Source: Candidatus Melainabacteria bacterium (GTDB lineage: Bacteria; Cyanobacteriota; Vampirovibrionia; Obscuribacterales; Obscuribacteraceae). From it: a DNA stretch of 64,000 nucleotides. Each line of letters opens with the position of its first letter. The stretch's first letter is position 1. Made by a program: the position numbers and the translations under genes. The notes under the pieces are model-generated. The model searched no databases, was not told the DNA's origin, and worked only from the letters and a program-made list of their open reading frames with translations. Where the stretch lies: assembly GCA_016716405.1 (NCBI GenBank), contig JADJWK010000001.1:496001-560000 (forward strand), in the 5' to 3' direction. This document shows positions 55,163 to 64,000 of the stretch, piece after piece.

Positions 55163-56221
55163 TCAGAGAAGACCGTTGGCGGAGAGCAGTTTCTCCGTCT
55201 CGGTGGTCAGGTAGCCCTGAGGCTTGGCCTTGGACTCATCGAAGATCTTCTTGTAGGCGTTGATGATGTCCCGGGCGACACCCAGGGCCTCACCGCCGAT
55301 GGCGTTTCCGGCAGCCAGCTCGGGGATGGCGGCGACATAGCCGGCCATCACCGCCGACCACTTCAGGTCACTGGTGAGCTTGAACTGCAGCGAACGGAAG
55401 CCTGTGATCTTCGGGCGGATGAGAATCACCCGGCCGTTGCTGAAGAAGTCGGGCTCCGCGATTTCCGGAACGCATTCCGGACCGCAGACGAATTTCCAGA
55501 TCCGGGCGATGCGCTCGGAGGTCTGGTTCACGTCGTCGCCGACGTCACAGACGATGATGTTCTGGCGCTTGGCGCCATACAGGCGGGTGGGCACACTGAT
55601 CGGACAACGTCCCTCGGTACCGAGGGCACCGTCGAAGAGGTGCCGACCATCGTACGGAACAGCACTGATCACGCCAGGAACAGCACAGCTGCCACGAACG
55701 GCAACGCCGAGGGGACCCGGCTCGTTCTTGAGAATGCGCAGGACACCGTCCGGCTCGATCTCGAACACGCCGGCTTCGTTGAAGATGATCTCCGACTTGT
55801 CGGCGATGCCCATCGTCCAGTAGCTCTTGGGCCATTCCGGAGAGAAACTCTCCATGAACTCCCCGAGCTTCTCGGATGTGAGCACCCCGTCGATGGGACG
55901 CACCTTCTCGTTACGTCGCTGCATGAAGTAAGCCATCAGGATCTTGAAGAGGCTTGCCCGCCGTGTCAGCAGGCTCGCAAAATCAATCTCCAGAGCCTGG
56001 CGGACACACTGGTCGGCGCTCAAGCCGGAAGCATACAGGGCTGTCGGAACCGAGCCGCCGCTGACGCCGCCGATGGACTTGAACTGCCGGATCCCCGCCT
56101 GATCGCAGGCGAGAAGCACTCCGGCGCTAGCCAAAATCGCTCGCGACCCTCCACTACTACACACGAGGTGAAATTCGCGGTTGCTGGTGGTCGGAGCAGC
56201 AGAATCGTTCTTCGTATTCAT
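55163..56221 (-). CDS. Patatin-like phospholipase
   Basis: 352 residues from the ATG at 56221 (GTGGAG about 6 nt upstream; the frame start at 56233 is a GTG in that site). The patatin Ser-Asp dyad is intact: SSGGSRA oxyanion loop (about 27-33), GGVSGGS with the nucleophile Ser, and HLFDGALG with the Asp. No signal peptide, so it is a cytosolic acyl-lipid hydrolase that releases fatty acids. Its neighbours, thiolase/FadJ and acyl-CoA synthetase, would then activate and oxidise the fatty acids, a coherent lipid-degradation locus by inference. Confidence 0.92.
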   Translation of the reverse strand: MNTKNDSAAPTTSNREFHLVCSSGGSRAILASAGVLLACDQAGIRQFKSIGGVSGGSVPTALYASGLSADQCVRQALEIDFASLLTRRASLFKILMAYFMQRRNEKVRPIDGVLTSEKLGEFMESFSPEWPKSYWTMGIADKSEIIFNEAGVFEIEPDGVLRILKNEPGPLGVAVRGSCAVPGVISAVPYDGRHLFDGALGTEGRCPISVPTRLYGAKRQNIIVCDVGDDVNQTSERIARIWKFVCGPECVPEIAEPDFFSNGRVILIRPKITGFRSLQFKLTSDLKWSAVMAGYVAAIPELAAGNAIGGEALGVARDIINAYKKIFDESKAKPQGYLTTETEKLLSANGLL

Positions 56222-57056
56222 GACATACTCCACGGGTTAGGTGTTTCTGAGTTTGCAGAAACAACCAACTCAGCCACGTGTGCCCCCTTCCCCAGCCAGA
56301 AGCAGGACGACAAACACATGTCTCGAGTCAGTTTTTCTTTGAATTAAATGAGAGAGAGAGGTTTTTGCCTCGATTTCAGAAACAAAACGTAGATACTGAA
56401 AGACACTATTTATAAAGGGCCTTACATATCAACCTGATCACTGGTTATCAAGAGCTTCTCGATAAATGCATATCTAGAATGAAAGTCCGAACAGGCCTGT
56501 TGTCAGAAACTCGCGAGCGCAATTAGTTTGCCTCTAGCGCGAATCTGCTAACGGGATGTCAAGCCCCTATTGCCGAACAGTTCGATCTGGTACCACAGGC
56601 GAAACCACCAGGAGCGATCTCAACTGCCGGTTGCCAAGAGAACAATCCGCCGGATCACACCTTACGAGGGCTCGCCACCTTGAAAACCAGGCAAAGTCGA
56701 GTGAAGACGGGCTATGAAAATGAAGTGACCTCCTGTTTCAGCCCGACGGCAAGAAATCCCTTTCGACACTTACTTCGATGCCCGCTTGTCATGAGTTGAG
56801 ATGGAAGTTTTTGATTCTGTAACTTGATACGTTCCTGAATTTTCTTTTTTGAAGGCAAGAGCCACCTGAGTCGCAAGACTAAATCACTCTGAATTCCTCT
56901 AGCTCAGCTATTATCGCTGAGATCTTCATCGACCGTTTCGAGCAATCGAGACGGAGCACTGAACGTGGTGGCGCGCATCGACTCCACTGGCGAATGGTTC
57001 GTCAGCGGAAATTCCAGATGCGCCCACCTTCGGCATTTGCCGATTGGAGACCATCT
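56222..57056. other. 835-bp divergent region between patatin and acyl-CoA synthetase genes
   Basis: No gene with a ribosome site is seen; frames are short or antisense to the synthetase start. It should hold the divergent promoters of both lipid genes. No operator could be identified. Confidence 0.5.
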
Positions 57057-58973
57057 ATGACCACCAATAAGAACACGATTGTGCGGCAGTTCTGGTCGCA
57101 CGTGTTTACGCGGTCCTCGGACCTCTCTGCCCTGGTCGGTAACAAGGGACCAATGCAGGACACAATTATTGTCACCGGCGGCGGTCATTACGGGATGGGA
57201 CCTACTGCGGTCACACTGAAGCGCCCGACCTTCCGTAAGCTCAGCTGGCAGGAATGCGGCTATCTCGTCGCCGAGATCATGCTCTTCCTGCGCGAGCGCG
57301 GCGTCAAGGCTGGCGATCGCGTGGCTATCCTCTCGTGGAACTCTCCCGAGTGGATCTGGACCGACCTGGCTATTCAGAGCCTTGGCGCGGTCACTGTCCC
57401 CATCTACCCGAACTCTGCATCCGACCAGGTGAACTTCATCCTGGGTAACGCCGGCGCCAGACTCCTTCTGGTGGACGGCTCGGATCAGGCCGTCAAAGTC
57501 GATCCCGCCAGCGGGGTCGAGACATTCTTTTTCGCCGACGCTCTCGCGCAGGCGTTCGATTACAACGGGGAGAAGCAAGCCAAGATCACCCCGCTGGACA
57601 ACCCTCGCGCTGTGGTTGTCCGTAAAGCCGCCCTGGACCAGGTAGCGGCCATCCGTGCCGACTTCGACGAGTCCGCTCGCTTCGACGAATTCTTCCTGGA
57701 TGTCACTCTGGACCAGCCCTCCACCTTCATCTACACCTCAGGCTCCACCGGCGTGCCCAAGGGGGTCGTCCTGACCCACGGGAACATCGCCAGTGCCTGC
57801 CTGGCTCTGATGCGTCTGGGCTTCACCTTCAACGCCGACGATGTCTATCTGAGCTATCTCCCCCTGGCGCACGTCTACGAGCGTGTGAACGGCTCCACGC
57901 TCTCGCTCTGGAACGGCGTGCCCGCAGCGTACTGCCGGGTGGACGAGATGGTGAAAGTGGTCAAGGAAGTCCGCCCCACTATCATGCTGGGCGTTCCGGC
58001 TGTCTGGCGCAAGATCAAGGACGGTGTCCAGACCCAGATCGATGAGGCCACCGGCATCAAGGCCAGGCTGATCGGCTGGGCCTTCCGTCAGAAGGAACCC
58101 GGTCTCGGCCGCTTCTTCGCCGACCTGCTCGTCTTCAAAAAGATCCGGGCTGCCCTGGGTGGTCGCGTTCGCCTGATGCTCTCGGGTGGAGCGCCGATCG
58201 CTCCGGACATCCTCAACTTCTTCGACCTGGTTGGCTTCAATCTTCGTCAGGGCTACGGTCTTACCGAGACGTCCGGTGGAGTGTCGGTCAACACTCTTGC
58301 CGACAACAAGGTCGGCTCTGTGGGACGAATCCTCGACTGCGTCGAGGTCAAGATCGAGCAACTCACCGACAGCCACGATGGCTCGGGGTTGATCTGGTTC
58401 CGGGGTGATTCCATCACGCCCGGCTACTGGGAGCTTCCGGAAGCCAATGCGGCTTCCTTCAAGGATGGCTGGTTCGACACCGGCGACCTCGGTCGCCTGG
58501 ACGAGGACGGCTATCTCTGGATCACCGGACGCAAGAAGCGCCTGCTCAAGACCGACGGCGGCAAGTATGTCGCTCCGGAGAAGCTCGAGAACGCCTTCGA
58601 CGGCGCCGGCGAACTCGTGCAGTATGTCGTGCCTGTTGGAGACGGACGTCCCTTCATCGGGGCGCTCATCTTCCTGAATCAGGTCGCGGCACGTGCCTTT
58701 GCCAGCGCGAACGGCACTACCGTCCCTGATGGCGACGCCGCCGCCTTCCTCGCAGCCGACCGGGCTGTGGCCGCTCGCGTCCAGGAAATCGTCAATCTGG
58801 CCAACGCCAAGCTCGAGCACTGGGAGACCATCAAGCAGTTCTCCATCGTCCCGACGGAGGCGACTGTGGACAATGGCCTGCTCACCAACAAGCTGAGCAT
58901 CCGCACCGAGAAGGTTGTGGAACGCTTCGGCCCGATGATCGACGAGCTCTACACTCGCCGCAAGCCGAGCTGA
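57057..58973 (+). CDS. Long-chain fatty-acid-CoA ligase (AMP-forming)
   Basis: 638 residues from the ATG at 57057 (GGAG about 8 nt upstream; the frame starts at 56994). The AMP-binding P-loop motif YTSGSTGVPKGV (about 226-237) and YGLTETSGGVSVN, WFDTGDLGRLDEDGYLWITGRKK (about 475-497) and the late Lys region (KLEHWETIKQFSIV, LTNKLSIR) identify an acyl-CoA synthetase of the FadD15/AAE type, with a long middle loop (VRPTIMLGVPAVWRKIKDGVQ). It activates long-chain fatty acids to acyl-CoA. It is divergent from patatin and close to the thiolase/FadJ operon. A strong terminator follows. Confidence 0.94.
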   Translation: MTTNKNTIVRQFWSHVFTRSSDLSALVGNKGPMQDTIIVTGGGHYGMGPTAVTLKRPTFRKLSWQECGYLVAEIMLFLRERGVKAGDRVAILSWNSPEWIWTDLAIQSLGAVTVPIYPNSASDQVNFILGNAGARLLLVDGSDQAVKVDPASGVETFFFADALAQAFDYNGEKQAKITPLDNPRAVVVRKAALDQVAAIRADFDESARFDEFFLDVTLDQPSTFIYTSGSTGVPKGVVLTHGNIASACLALMRLGFTFNADDVYLSYLPLAHVYERVNGSTLSLWNGVPAAYCRVDEMVKVVKEVRPTIMLGVPAVWRKIKDGVQTQIDEATGIKARLIGWAFRQKEPGLGRFFADLLVFKKIRAALGGRVRLMLSGGAPIAPDILNFFDLVGFNLRQGYGLTETSGGVSVNTLADNKVGSVGRILDCVEVKIEQLTDSHDGSGLIWFRGDSITPGYWELPEANAASFKDGWFDTGDLGRLDEDGYLWITGRKKRLLKTDGGKYVAPEKLENAFDGAGELVQYVVPVGDGRPFIGALIFLNQVAARAFASANGTTVPDGDAAAFLAADRAVAARVQEIVNLANAKLEHWETIKQFSIVPTEATVDNGLLTNKLSIRTEKVVERFGPMIDELYTRRKPS

Positions 58974-58986
58974 CCCAACTGGTTCT

Positions 58987-59048
58987 GGACCATCAGGGAG
59001 ACGGAGCGCCCAAAACGCGCACCTACCTCCCTGATGGTCCCATTTTTT
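58987..59048 (+). terminator. Intrinsic terminator of the acyl-CoA synthetase gene
   Basis: A perfect 14-bp stem (58987-59000 with 59027-59040) is followed by CATTTTTT. Confidence 0.95.
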
Positions 59049-59531
59049 ATCGGTAGGAAGCGGTCTAGGGCAAAGTCGCTCTAGGCCGCCTACTATCTTT
59101 TCAATTTCTCGAATATCTACTATAACGCACAGGACTCAAATCAAACGAATGATCCACTGTCTACCAAAATGGGGGCCAGCCCAATGCCATTCAAACCCGA
59201 TGCCTATTGAAACTCCGCTATATGAGGAGACAATGAGTTGAAGAACCAATTGTGGGAACCACTGGACAATTCGTTTTATCGAGTTTTATCGAAAAGATTA
59301 GAAGCGGATGACGTATAGCATCATCTGGATTTGCAGCCGGAATCTCAGGCTGGAGATTCGCATGGATTCAGTTATCAGAGCAGGCTGCTTATCTCTGGTT
59401 TCAGCAAGCAAGTGAAATGACTTGTCCAAACCCAAAAGAAAGCGGTCTAATCGAAAGAGAGTTTCCCGAGCTTCTCCACTGTAGAGAGCCGAGAGATTTT
59501 TATTGTCCTTTATAGTATTGAGTACTTCCAC
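59049..59531. other. Repeat-rich gene desert, first part
   Basis: A further hairpin of 12 bp with two G-T pairs lies at 59061-59090 (extended by gtag/ctac). The dyad attgtcctttatagt is at 59502-59516. A 77-codon minus-strand frame lacks a ribosome site and is not accepted. Confidence 0.5.
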
Positions 59532-59621
59532 AGAAAAAGGGCAGAAACGCTATAAAATCATGATTTATAGGCGTTTCTGCCATATTTTTGGCGATTTTTT
59601 ATGCTTGGTATGCATATTCTC
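59532..59621 (-). repeat. ~90-bp dispersed intergenic repeat, copy 2 (inverted)
   Basis: The reverse complement of 59570-59621 matches 8056-8107 at 49 of 52 positions. Beyond it, weaker similarity (atagc, then ctgc, then a T-run) continues with one gap to about 59532. A near-palindrome ctataaaatcat/atgatttatag lies inside. Confidence 0.8.
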
Positions 59622-59640
59622 TAATCGAGAGAGAATTTCT

Positions 59641-59979
59641 CGGGTTTTTCTCTGTGCCCCAGAGCCGAGTGAGAGTTTCTCAAGTTTTTCTCTCTGCTCT
59701 GGGGCAGAGAGAGAGTTTCTCGGGTTTTTCTCTGTGCCAGAGAGCCGAGAGAGAGTTTCTCGGGTTTTTCTCTGTGCCCCAGAGCCGAGAGAGAGTTTCT
59801 CGGGTTTTTCTCTGTGCCAGAGAGCCGAGTGAGAGTTTCTCGGGTTTTTCTCTGTGCCCCAGAGCCGAGTGAGAGTTTCTCGGGTTTTTCTCTGTGCCCC
59901 AGAGCCGAGAGAGAGTTTCTCGGGTTTTTCTTTCTGCCCCAGAGAGCCGAGAGAGAATTTCTCGGGTTTTTCTCTCTGG
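59641..59979 (+). repeat. Tandem array of eight 40-bp units, each with hairpins
   Basis: Units begin with cgggtttttc at 59641, 59721, 59761, 59801, 59841, 59881, 59921 (unit two, at 59681, is caagtttttc) with period 40 (42 at the last), plus a partial unit. Each junction reads ccgaga-gagagtt-tctcgg followed by GTTTTTC, a terminator-like hairpin. Each unit also has a ctctg/cagag stem kept through sequence variants. The periodic open frames on both strands are by-products. Confidence 0.92.
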
Positions 59980-60111
59980 CTGGGAACTCGCGAGACTGAC
60001 TCACAAGTCTGTTAACCCGAAAGTGTTATTTACAATCAAAGACCATGGGGATGTCGATCACGCCTGACCGTTGCATGCTTGATAGAGGGCTTGCATGAGG
60101 GAACAGCGATT

Positions 60112-60354
60112 ATGAAGGGTATCTTTCAACAATGCGTCAGCTTCGTGGAGAAGATGTTCGCGGCACCGGACAACGAGAGCAGAGAGAGAATAGAAGGAGC
60201 GAGAATCACTTCCACCCGCCTCGACGCGCTCAAGCGCATGCGCGAAAGCGCCAACGTTCCCGAATACAAGCTCGACCCGGTCAAAGAGCCGGAGCCGGCA
60301 CCCGGCAGTAAACAAACAGTAGACGATGTCTCCCTGACTTTCGGCATGGAGTGA
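60112..60354 (+). CDS. Small protein of unknown function
   Basis: 80 residues from the ATG at 60112 (GAGG about 10 nt upstream; the frame start at 60079 is poorer). The first half is helical with one Cys (IFQQCVSFVEKMF), the second half is charged and Pro-rich (VPEYKLDPVKEPEPAPGSK). It is short and soluble; no family recognised. It lies between the repeat array and clpC. Confidence 0.55.
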   Translation: MKGIFQQCVSFVEKMFAAPDNESRERIEGARITSTRLDALKRMRESANVPEYKLDPVKEPEPAPGSKQTVDDVSLTFGME

Positions 60355-60380
60355 GGCTTACCGGCTTTTGAAGCCTGAGG

Positions 60381-63008
60381 CTATTCGTCGCCTTTTCTCT
60401 TCTTGCCGTCGTCCTTGCTGGACTTCTCGCCTTTGGCGCCCTTATCGGCAGTGGCTTTGTCTTCTTTGTCGTCCTTGGCGTCTTTAGGAGACTTTCCCGA
60501 TTTGCCGTTTCCATCCTTGGCGGACTTGTCCGACCTGTCATCATCATCGCTGCTGGAAGCGACTTCGCCCTTGTCGAAGACAATCACCTCACCCTCGAGT
60601 CGAGTGAGAATCGTGTCGCCTTCCTTAAACCGTCCGAGCAGAACCTGCTCGGCAAGAGCGTCCTCGAGCATGCGCTGGATCGAGCGGCGAAGAGGCCTGG
60701 CACCATATGTGGGGTTATAGCCATCCTTGGAGAGAACATCCTTGCATTCGTCGCTGATCACCAGCTCCATGCCCTGAGCCTTGATTCGGCCCTGGAGCTC
60801 GGCGCTCATCAGGTCGACGATCCGGCGGATCTCTTCCTTGGTGAGCTGCTGGAAGACGATGATCTCGTCCACCCGGTTGAGAAACTCGGGACGGAAGGTC
60901 TTCTTCATGGAGTCCATGACCTTGTCCCTGATCTCTTTATAGCGCGTGGCATGCTCGCCCTCTTTGGTCTGCACCTGGAAGCCGAGGCTGATAGCGGTCT
61001 TGTCGATAAACTGGGCACCGACGTTGCTGGTCATGATGATGATCGTGTTCTTGAAGTCGACGGTGCGTCCCTTGCTGTCGGAAAGGCGACCGTCATCGAG
61101 AATTTGCAGCAGGACGTTGAAAACATCCGGGTGCGCTTTCTCGATCTCATCGAAAAGAACAACGCTATAAGGCTTGCGACGCACGCTCTCGGTGAGCTGG
61201 CCGCCTTCCTGGTACCCGACATAGCCGGGAGGAGAGCCGATCAGCTTGGAGGTGGTGTGGTGCTCCATGAACTCGGACATGTCGATCCGGATTAGGCTTT
61301 CCTCCGAACCGAAGAAGTATCCGGCAAGCGCCTTGGCCAGCTCGGTCTTACCGACCCCGGTGGGACCGGAGAAGATAAAGCTGCCGATCGGCCTGGCGGG
61401 ATTCTTCAGACCGACCCGGGCTCTCCGGATCGCCTTGCAAACCGCATCCACTGCCTCGTTCTGGCCGATGACGCGCTGGTGCAGGACATCGGACATATGA
61501 AGCAGCTTCTCGGACTCGGCTTCGGTAAGCTTGAGAAGCGGAATGCCGGTCCAGGAGCTCACGACATAAGCCACCTCTTCAGCGGTAACCACAGGCTTCT
61601 CGCTCTCTTGTTTGGCTTTCCAATCATTCTGGATTTCACGGATCTTCTCTGAGAGCTTGGTCTCCTGCTCGCGCAGCGATGCCGCTTTCTCGAATTCCTG
61701 ATTGCGGATGGCCATCTCTTTGTCGCGGCGGACGGTGCGAAGCTCACGCTCCACTTCTTTGCCTTCCGGCGGCAGGCTGCTGGCTCTCAGGCGCACTCTC
61801 GAGCTGGCTTCATCGATAAGGTCGATGGCTTTGTCCGGTAGATAACGGTCGGTGATATAACGATCCGAGAGCTTGGCGGCCTGATCTATGGCATCGTCCC
61901 CGATAACCAGACGGTGGTGCTCTTCGTATTTCGGTCTGAGACCGCGAAGAATATCGATGGTCTCGTCCACCGAAGGCGGATCGATGATCACCGGCTGGAA
62001 GCGGCGCTCGAGAGCGGCGTCGCGCTCGATATGCTTGCGATACTCATCCATAGTGGTGGCACCGATGCACTGGAGCTCACCCCGAGCCAGAGCCGGCTTG
62101 AGGATATTGGCAGCATCGATGGCGCCTTCGGCGGCACCGGCGCCAATCAGGGTATGAAGCTCGTCGATGACCAGCATGACATTGCCGGCAGCCCTGATCT
62201 CGTCCATGATTTTCTTGAGACGCTCCTCGAACTCGCCCCTGTATTTGGTACCGGCGACCAGGAGACCGATGTCGAGCATTACTATTTTGCGCTCAGAAAG
62301 GATATCGGGCACATCGGAGTTGGCTATCCGGATGGAAAGTCCTTCGGCTATGGCGGTCTTACCGACCCCCGGCTCACCGATGAGGACAGGATTGTTTTTC
62401 GTGCGCCGGCCGAGGATCTGGATCACGCGCTCGATTTCTTTCTCGCGCCCGACCACCGGATCAAGACGGTTTTCCTGAGCCGCCTGGGTGAGGTTGAGCC
62501 CGAACTCGTCCAGGGTAGGTGTCTTTGATCTGCCTGTGGATGTCGACGTGGATGAGCCAGAGGTGGAAGCGCCGCTCTCGCCCAGGAGCCTGATCACATG
62601 GCTTCTCACCTTGGTGAGATCGACACCGAGGTTTTCCAGGACTCTGGCGGCAACGCCTTCGCCTTCTCGAATCAAGCCCAGGAGCAGGTGCTCGGTACCG
62701 ATATAGTTGTGACCGAGCTGCCGGGCCTCGTCCCAGGAGAGCTCCAGAACACGTTTGGCTCGGGGTGTGAAAGGAATCTCCACCGCTACAAAACCGGAGC
62801 CCCTGCCGATGATCTTCTCTACCTCGACTCTGGCATCTTTGAGATTGACACCCATGGATTTGAGGGTCTTGGCAGCGATTCCGGTGCCCTCTCCGATCAA
62901 ACCAAGCAGAATCTGCTCGGTGCCCACAAAATTGTGACCAAGTCTTCGCGCTTCTTCCTGCGCGAGCATGATTACTTTGATCGCTTTTTCTGTGAACCGT
63001 TCAAACAT
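60381..63008 (-). CDS. clpC: ClpC-type AAA+ unfoldase, ClpP partner
   Basis: 875 residues. The N-domain (two Clp repeats, LGHNFVGTEQILLGLIGEGTG and LGHNYIGTEHLLLGLIREGEG), first AAA+ module (Walker A GEPGVGKT, Walker B MLVIDELH), a middle domain with the UVR-type RNQEFEKAASLREQETKL, second AAA+ module (GPTGVGKT, VVLFDEIEKAHPDVFN) and the ClpP-docking loop (SLGF) are in order. It unfolds substrates for degradation by ClpP. The C-terminal 60 residues are an unusual Lys/Asp/Ser-rich tail. GGGAG lies 12 nt before the ATG, a rather long spacing. No clpP is in the window. Confidence 0.96.
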   Translation of the reverse strand: MFERFTEKAIKVIMLAQEEARRLGHNFVGTEQILLGLIGEGTGIAAKTLKSMGVNLKDARVEVEKIIGRGSGFVAVEIPFTPRAKRVLELSWDEARQLGHNYIGTEHLLLGLIREGEGVAARVLENLGVDLTKVRSHVIRLLGESGASTSGSSTSTSTGRSKTPTLDEFGLNLTQAAQENRLDPVVGREKEIERVIQILGRRTKNNPVLIGEPGVGKTAIAEGLSIRIANSDVPDILSERKIVMLDIGLLVAGTKYRGEFEERLKKIMDEIRAAGNVMLVIDELHTLIGAGAAEGAIDAANILKPALARGELQCIGATTMDEYRKHIERDAALERRFQPVIIDPPSVDETIDILRGLRPKYEEHHRLVIGDDAIDQAAKLSDRYITDRYLPDKAIDLIDEASSRVRLRASSLPPEGKEVERELRTVRRDKEMAIRNQEFEKAASLREQETKLSEKIREIQNDWKAKQESEKPVVTAEEVAYVVSSWTGIPLLKLTEAESEKLLHMSDVLHQRVIGQNEAVDAVCKAIRRARVGLKNPARPIGSFIFSGPTGVGKTELAKALAGYFFGSEESLIRIDMSEFMEHHTTSKLIGSPPGYVGYQEGGQLTESVRRKPYSVVLFDEIEKAHPDVFNVLLQILDDGRLSDSKGRTVDFKNTIIIMTSNVGAQFIDKTAISLGFQVQTKEGEHATRYKEIRDKVMDSMKKTFRPEFLNRVDEIIVFQQLTKEEIRRIVDLMSAELQGRIKAQGMELVISDECKDVLSKDGYNPTYGARPLRRSIQRMLEDALAEQVLLGRFKEGDTILTRLEGEVIVFDKGEVASSSDDDDRSDKSAKDGNGKSGKSPKDAKDDKEDKATADKGAKGEKSSKDDGKKRKGDE

Positions 63009-63213
63009 GGCGGTATGGCTCTCCCTGAGGGGTCTTTAGATTAGATACATTCTAACACCCACAACACCAATAGAACGTGTCGAAATCCGCTAATGCTCCT
63101 GACTTTCTTGAATAGTTCCTGAAGATGCCCGGCATGCTAGGAGAAAAAACCGTTGCCATGAGCCGGATCCAGCCCCCGGGCAGGGGACTTCTTATCCTGA
63201 CAAGGACTCTGCT

Positions 63214-64000
63214 CTAGGCGTGTACTTCTTGACCGGTGGCCAACTCGACGAAATCGCATTCCTTGTCTGAGCACTGGATTCGATCGCCACGCTTGAGGTT
63301 CTTGTAGATGAGTATCGCCTGGCACTTGGGACACTTGTTGTCTCCCTTGGGACCACCGGAGAGCAGAGGCGGATACCAGTAAGCCGACATACACTGGCTG
63401 GCCGAATAATTGCTGCAGCCATAGAAAATCTTACCGCGCCTGGACTTCTTCTCGACTATCAGTCCGCCGCACCCCGGTCTCGGGCAGTCGACCCCGGTGG
63501 TCTTGAGGATCGGGCGCTGCTCTTTGCATTCTTCGTTGCTGCAAGCGAGATAATCGCCATAACGTCCGTAACGAATGATCATGGATGAGCTGCAAGTATT
63601 GCACTTCTCGTCGGAGGGACGATCCTCTGGCACAGGCTCGCCGTCCTTGGTGAGAGCGATCTTGGTCTTACACTCCGGATAGCCCACACAACCCAGGAAC
63701 TGGCCGAAGCGAGAGCTCCTGATAGCCATGGGCTGACCGCACTTGGGACAGCTGTGGTCGGAGAGAATCACGACTTTATTCATGTTCTCTTCGGCTTTTT
63801 TCAGGGTCTCGCCGAAAGGCTTGTAGAAGTCTTTGAGCATCCCGTGCCAGTCGACCTTGTCCTCTTCGATTTTGTCGAGCTTGGATTCCATATCGGCGGT
63901 GAAACCGACATCCACGACATTGCCGAAATGCTCTACGAGAAGCTGGTTGACAGCCTGACCCAGCTTGGTAGGCGAAAGCACCTTCTTCTCCCTGGAAACA
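63214..64000 (-). CDS. topA: DNA topoisomerase I, C-terminal zinc-finger part (truncated)
   Basis: The frame is open to the window edge, so the 5' part is missing; the first visible codons read VSREKKVLSPTKLG. About 260 residues remain. They cover the end of the topoisomerase core (LVEHFGNVVDVGFTADMESKLDKIEE) followed by four Cys4-type zinc fingers (CPKC/CVGYPEC, CNTC/CSNEEC, CPRPGC/CSNYSASQC, CPKC/CSDKEC), as in bacterial TopA, which relaxes negative supercoils. It is the last gene on the minus strand, upstream of clpC. Confidence 0.95.
   Translation of the reverse strand, partial: VSREKKVLSPTKLGQAVNQLLVEHFGNVVDVGFTADMESKLDKIEEDKVDWHGMLKDFYKPFGETLKKAEENMNKVVILSDHSCPKCGQPMAIRSSRFGQFLGCVGYPECKTKIALTKDGEPVPEDRPSDEKCNTCSSSMIIRYGRYGDYLACSNEECKEQRPILKTTGVDCPRPGCGGLIVEKKSRRGKIFYGCSNYSASQCMSAYWYPPLLSGGPKGDNKCPKCQAILIYKNLKRGDRIQCSDKECDFVELATGQEVHA

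Noticed and set aside
59298..59531. Minus-strand 77-codon frame
   Set aside because: GTG start, no ribosome site, no recognisable pattern, and it lies among repeats.
59641..59979. CRISPR array
   Set aside because: Units are contiguous without unique spacers and no cas genes are present.
59503..60004. Several periodic open frames in the 40-bp repeat array on both strands
   Set aside because: By-products of the array; the 40-bp unit shifts frame each time and there is no ribosome site.

Overview
The window is about 64 kb of GC-rich bacterial chromosome (roughly 57-60 % GC by eye) with densely packed genes, good AAGGAG/GGAG ribosome binding sites and many strong intrinsic terminators. The gene set includes a futalosine-pathway MqnC, ClpC, PepA, MutL, HtrA and many secreted TPR, MORN-like or proline-rich proteins of unknown function. 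That combination fits a non-photosynthetic Cyanobacteriota lineage such as Vampirovibrionia/Obscuribacterales. This placement is an inference from gene content only and is not proven. No rRNA, tRNA, CRISPR array, phage module or transposase gene was recognised.

Layout. 1-13.5 kb: a truncated M16 zinc protease, an APC amino-acid permease, leucyl aminopeptidase, small secreted or membrane proteins, hisS and mqnC. 13.4-25.8 kb: a beta-CASP metallo-hydrolase with a helper gene, a rhomboid protease, a GDPD operon, a creatininase-family enzyme, mutL, and a 1031-residue protein with an HEWTH zinc-protease motif. 26-34.9 kb: a MORN-like secreted protein, a PP2C phosphatase, a tandem pair of paralogues of unknown family, then an opine-dehydrogenase-like protein, a divergent ketol-acid-reductoisomerase-like protein and panC. 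35-43.3 kb: a secreted double retropepsin-like protein, a 36-residue membrane peptide, a dephospho-CoA kinase fused to a cysteine-rich, membrane-spanning MORN-like half, an OsmC protein, a BT1-type transporter behind a possible leader peptide and hairpin, and a methyltransferase. 43.5-51.2 kb: a YxPPxR-repeat secreted protein, HtrA, a TPR protein with a poly-Asp tail, and small unknown genes. 51.5-59 kb: fatty-acid degradation (thiolase and FadB/J-type multifunctional enzyme, patatin phospholipase, long-chain acyl-CoA synthetase). 59-64 kb: a repeat-rich 1 kb desert, clpC, and the C-terminal part of topA.

How the genes fit together. Two themes recur. (1) CoA and acyl-CoA metabolism: panC and the coaE fusion (with two pantoate-relevant Rossmann-type homologues beside panC), then acyl-CoA synthetase, thiolase, FadJ and patatin, which together could release, activate and oxidise membrane fatty acids. 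(2) Envelope proteolysis and quality control: M16, rhomboid, HtrA, retropepsin-like and HEWTH proteins, and ClpC.

The most unusual non-coding content is a set of small repeats: a ~90-bp dispersed element (three copies), a pair of related 19-20-bp inverted-repeat hairpins, a 15-bp ACTA-N7-TAGT dyad that repeatedly lies 8-16 nt beyond intrinsic terminators, and an array of eight 40-bp units that each encode hairpins. The most unusual gene is the coaE fusion at 38360-40261.
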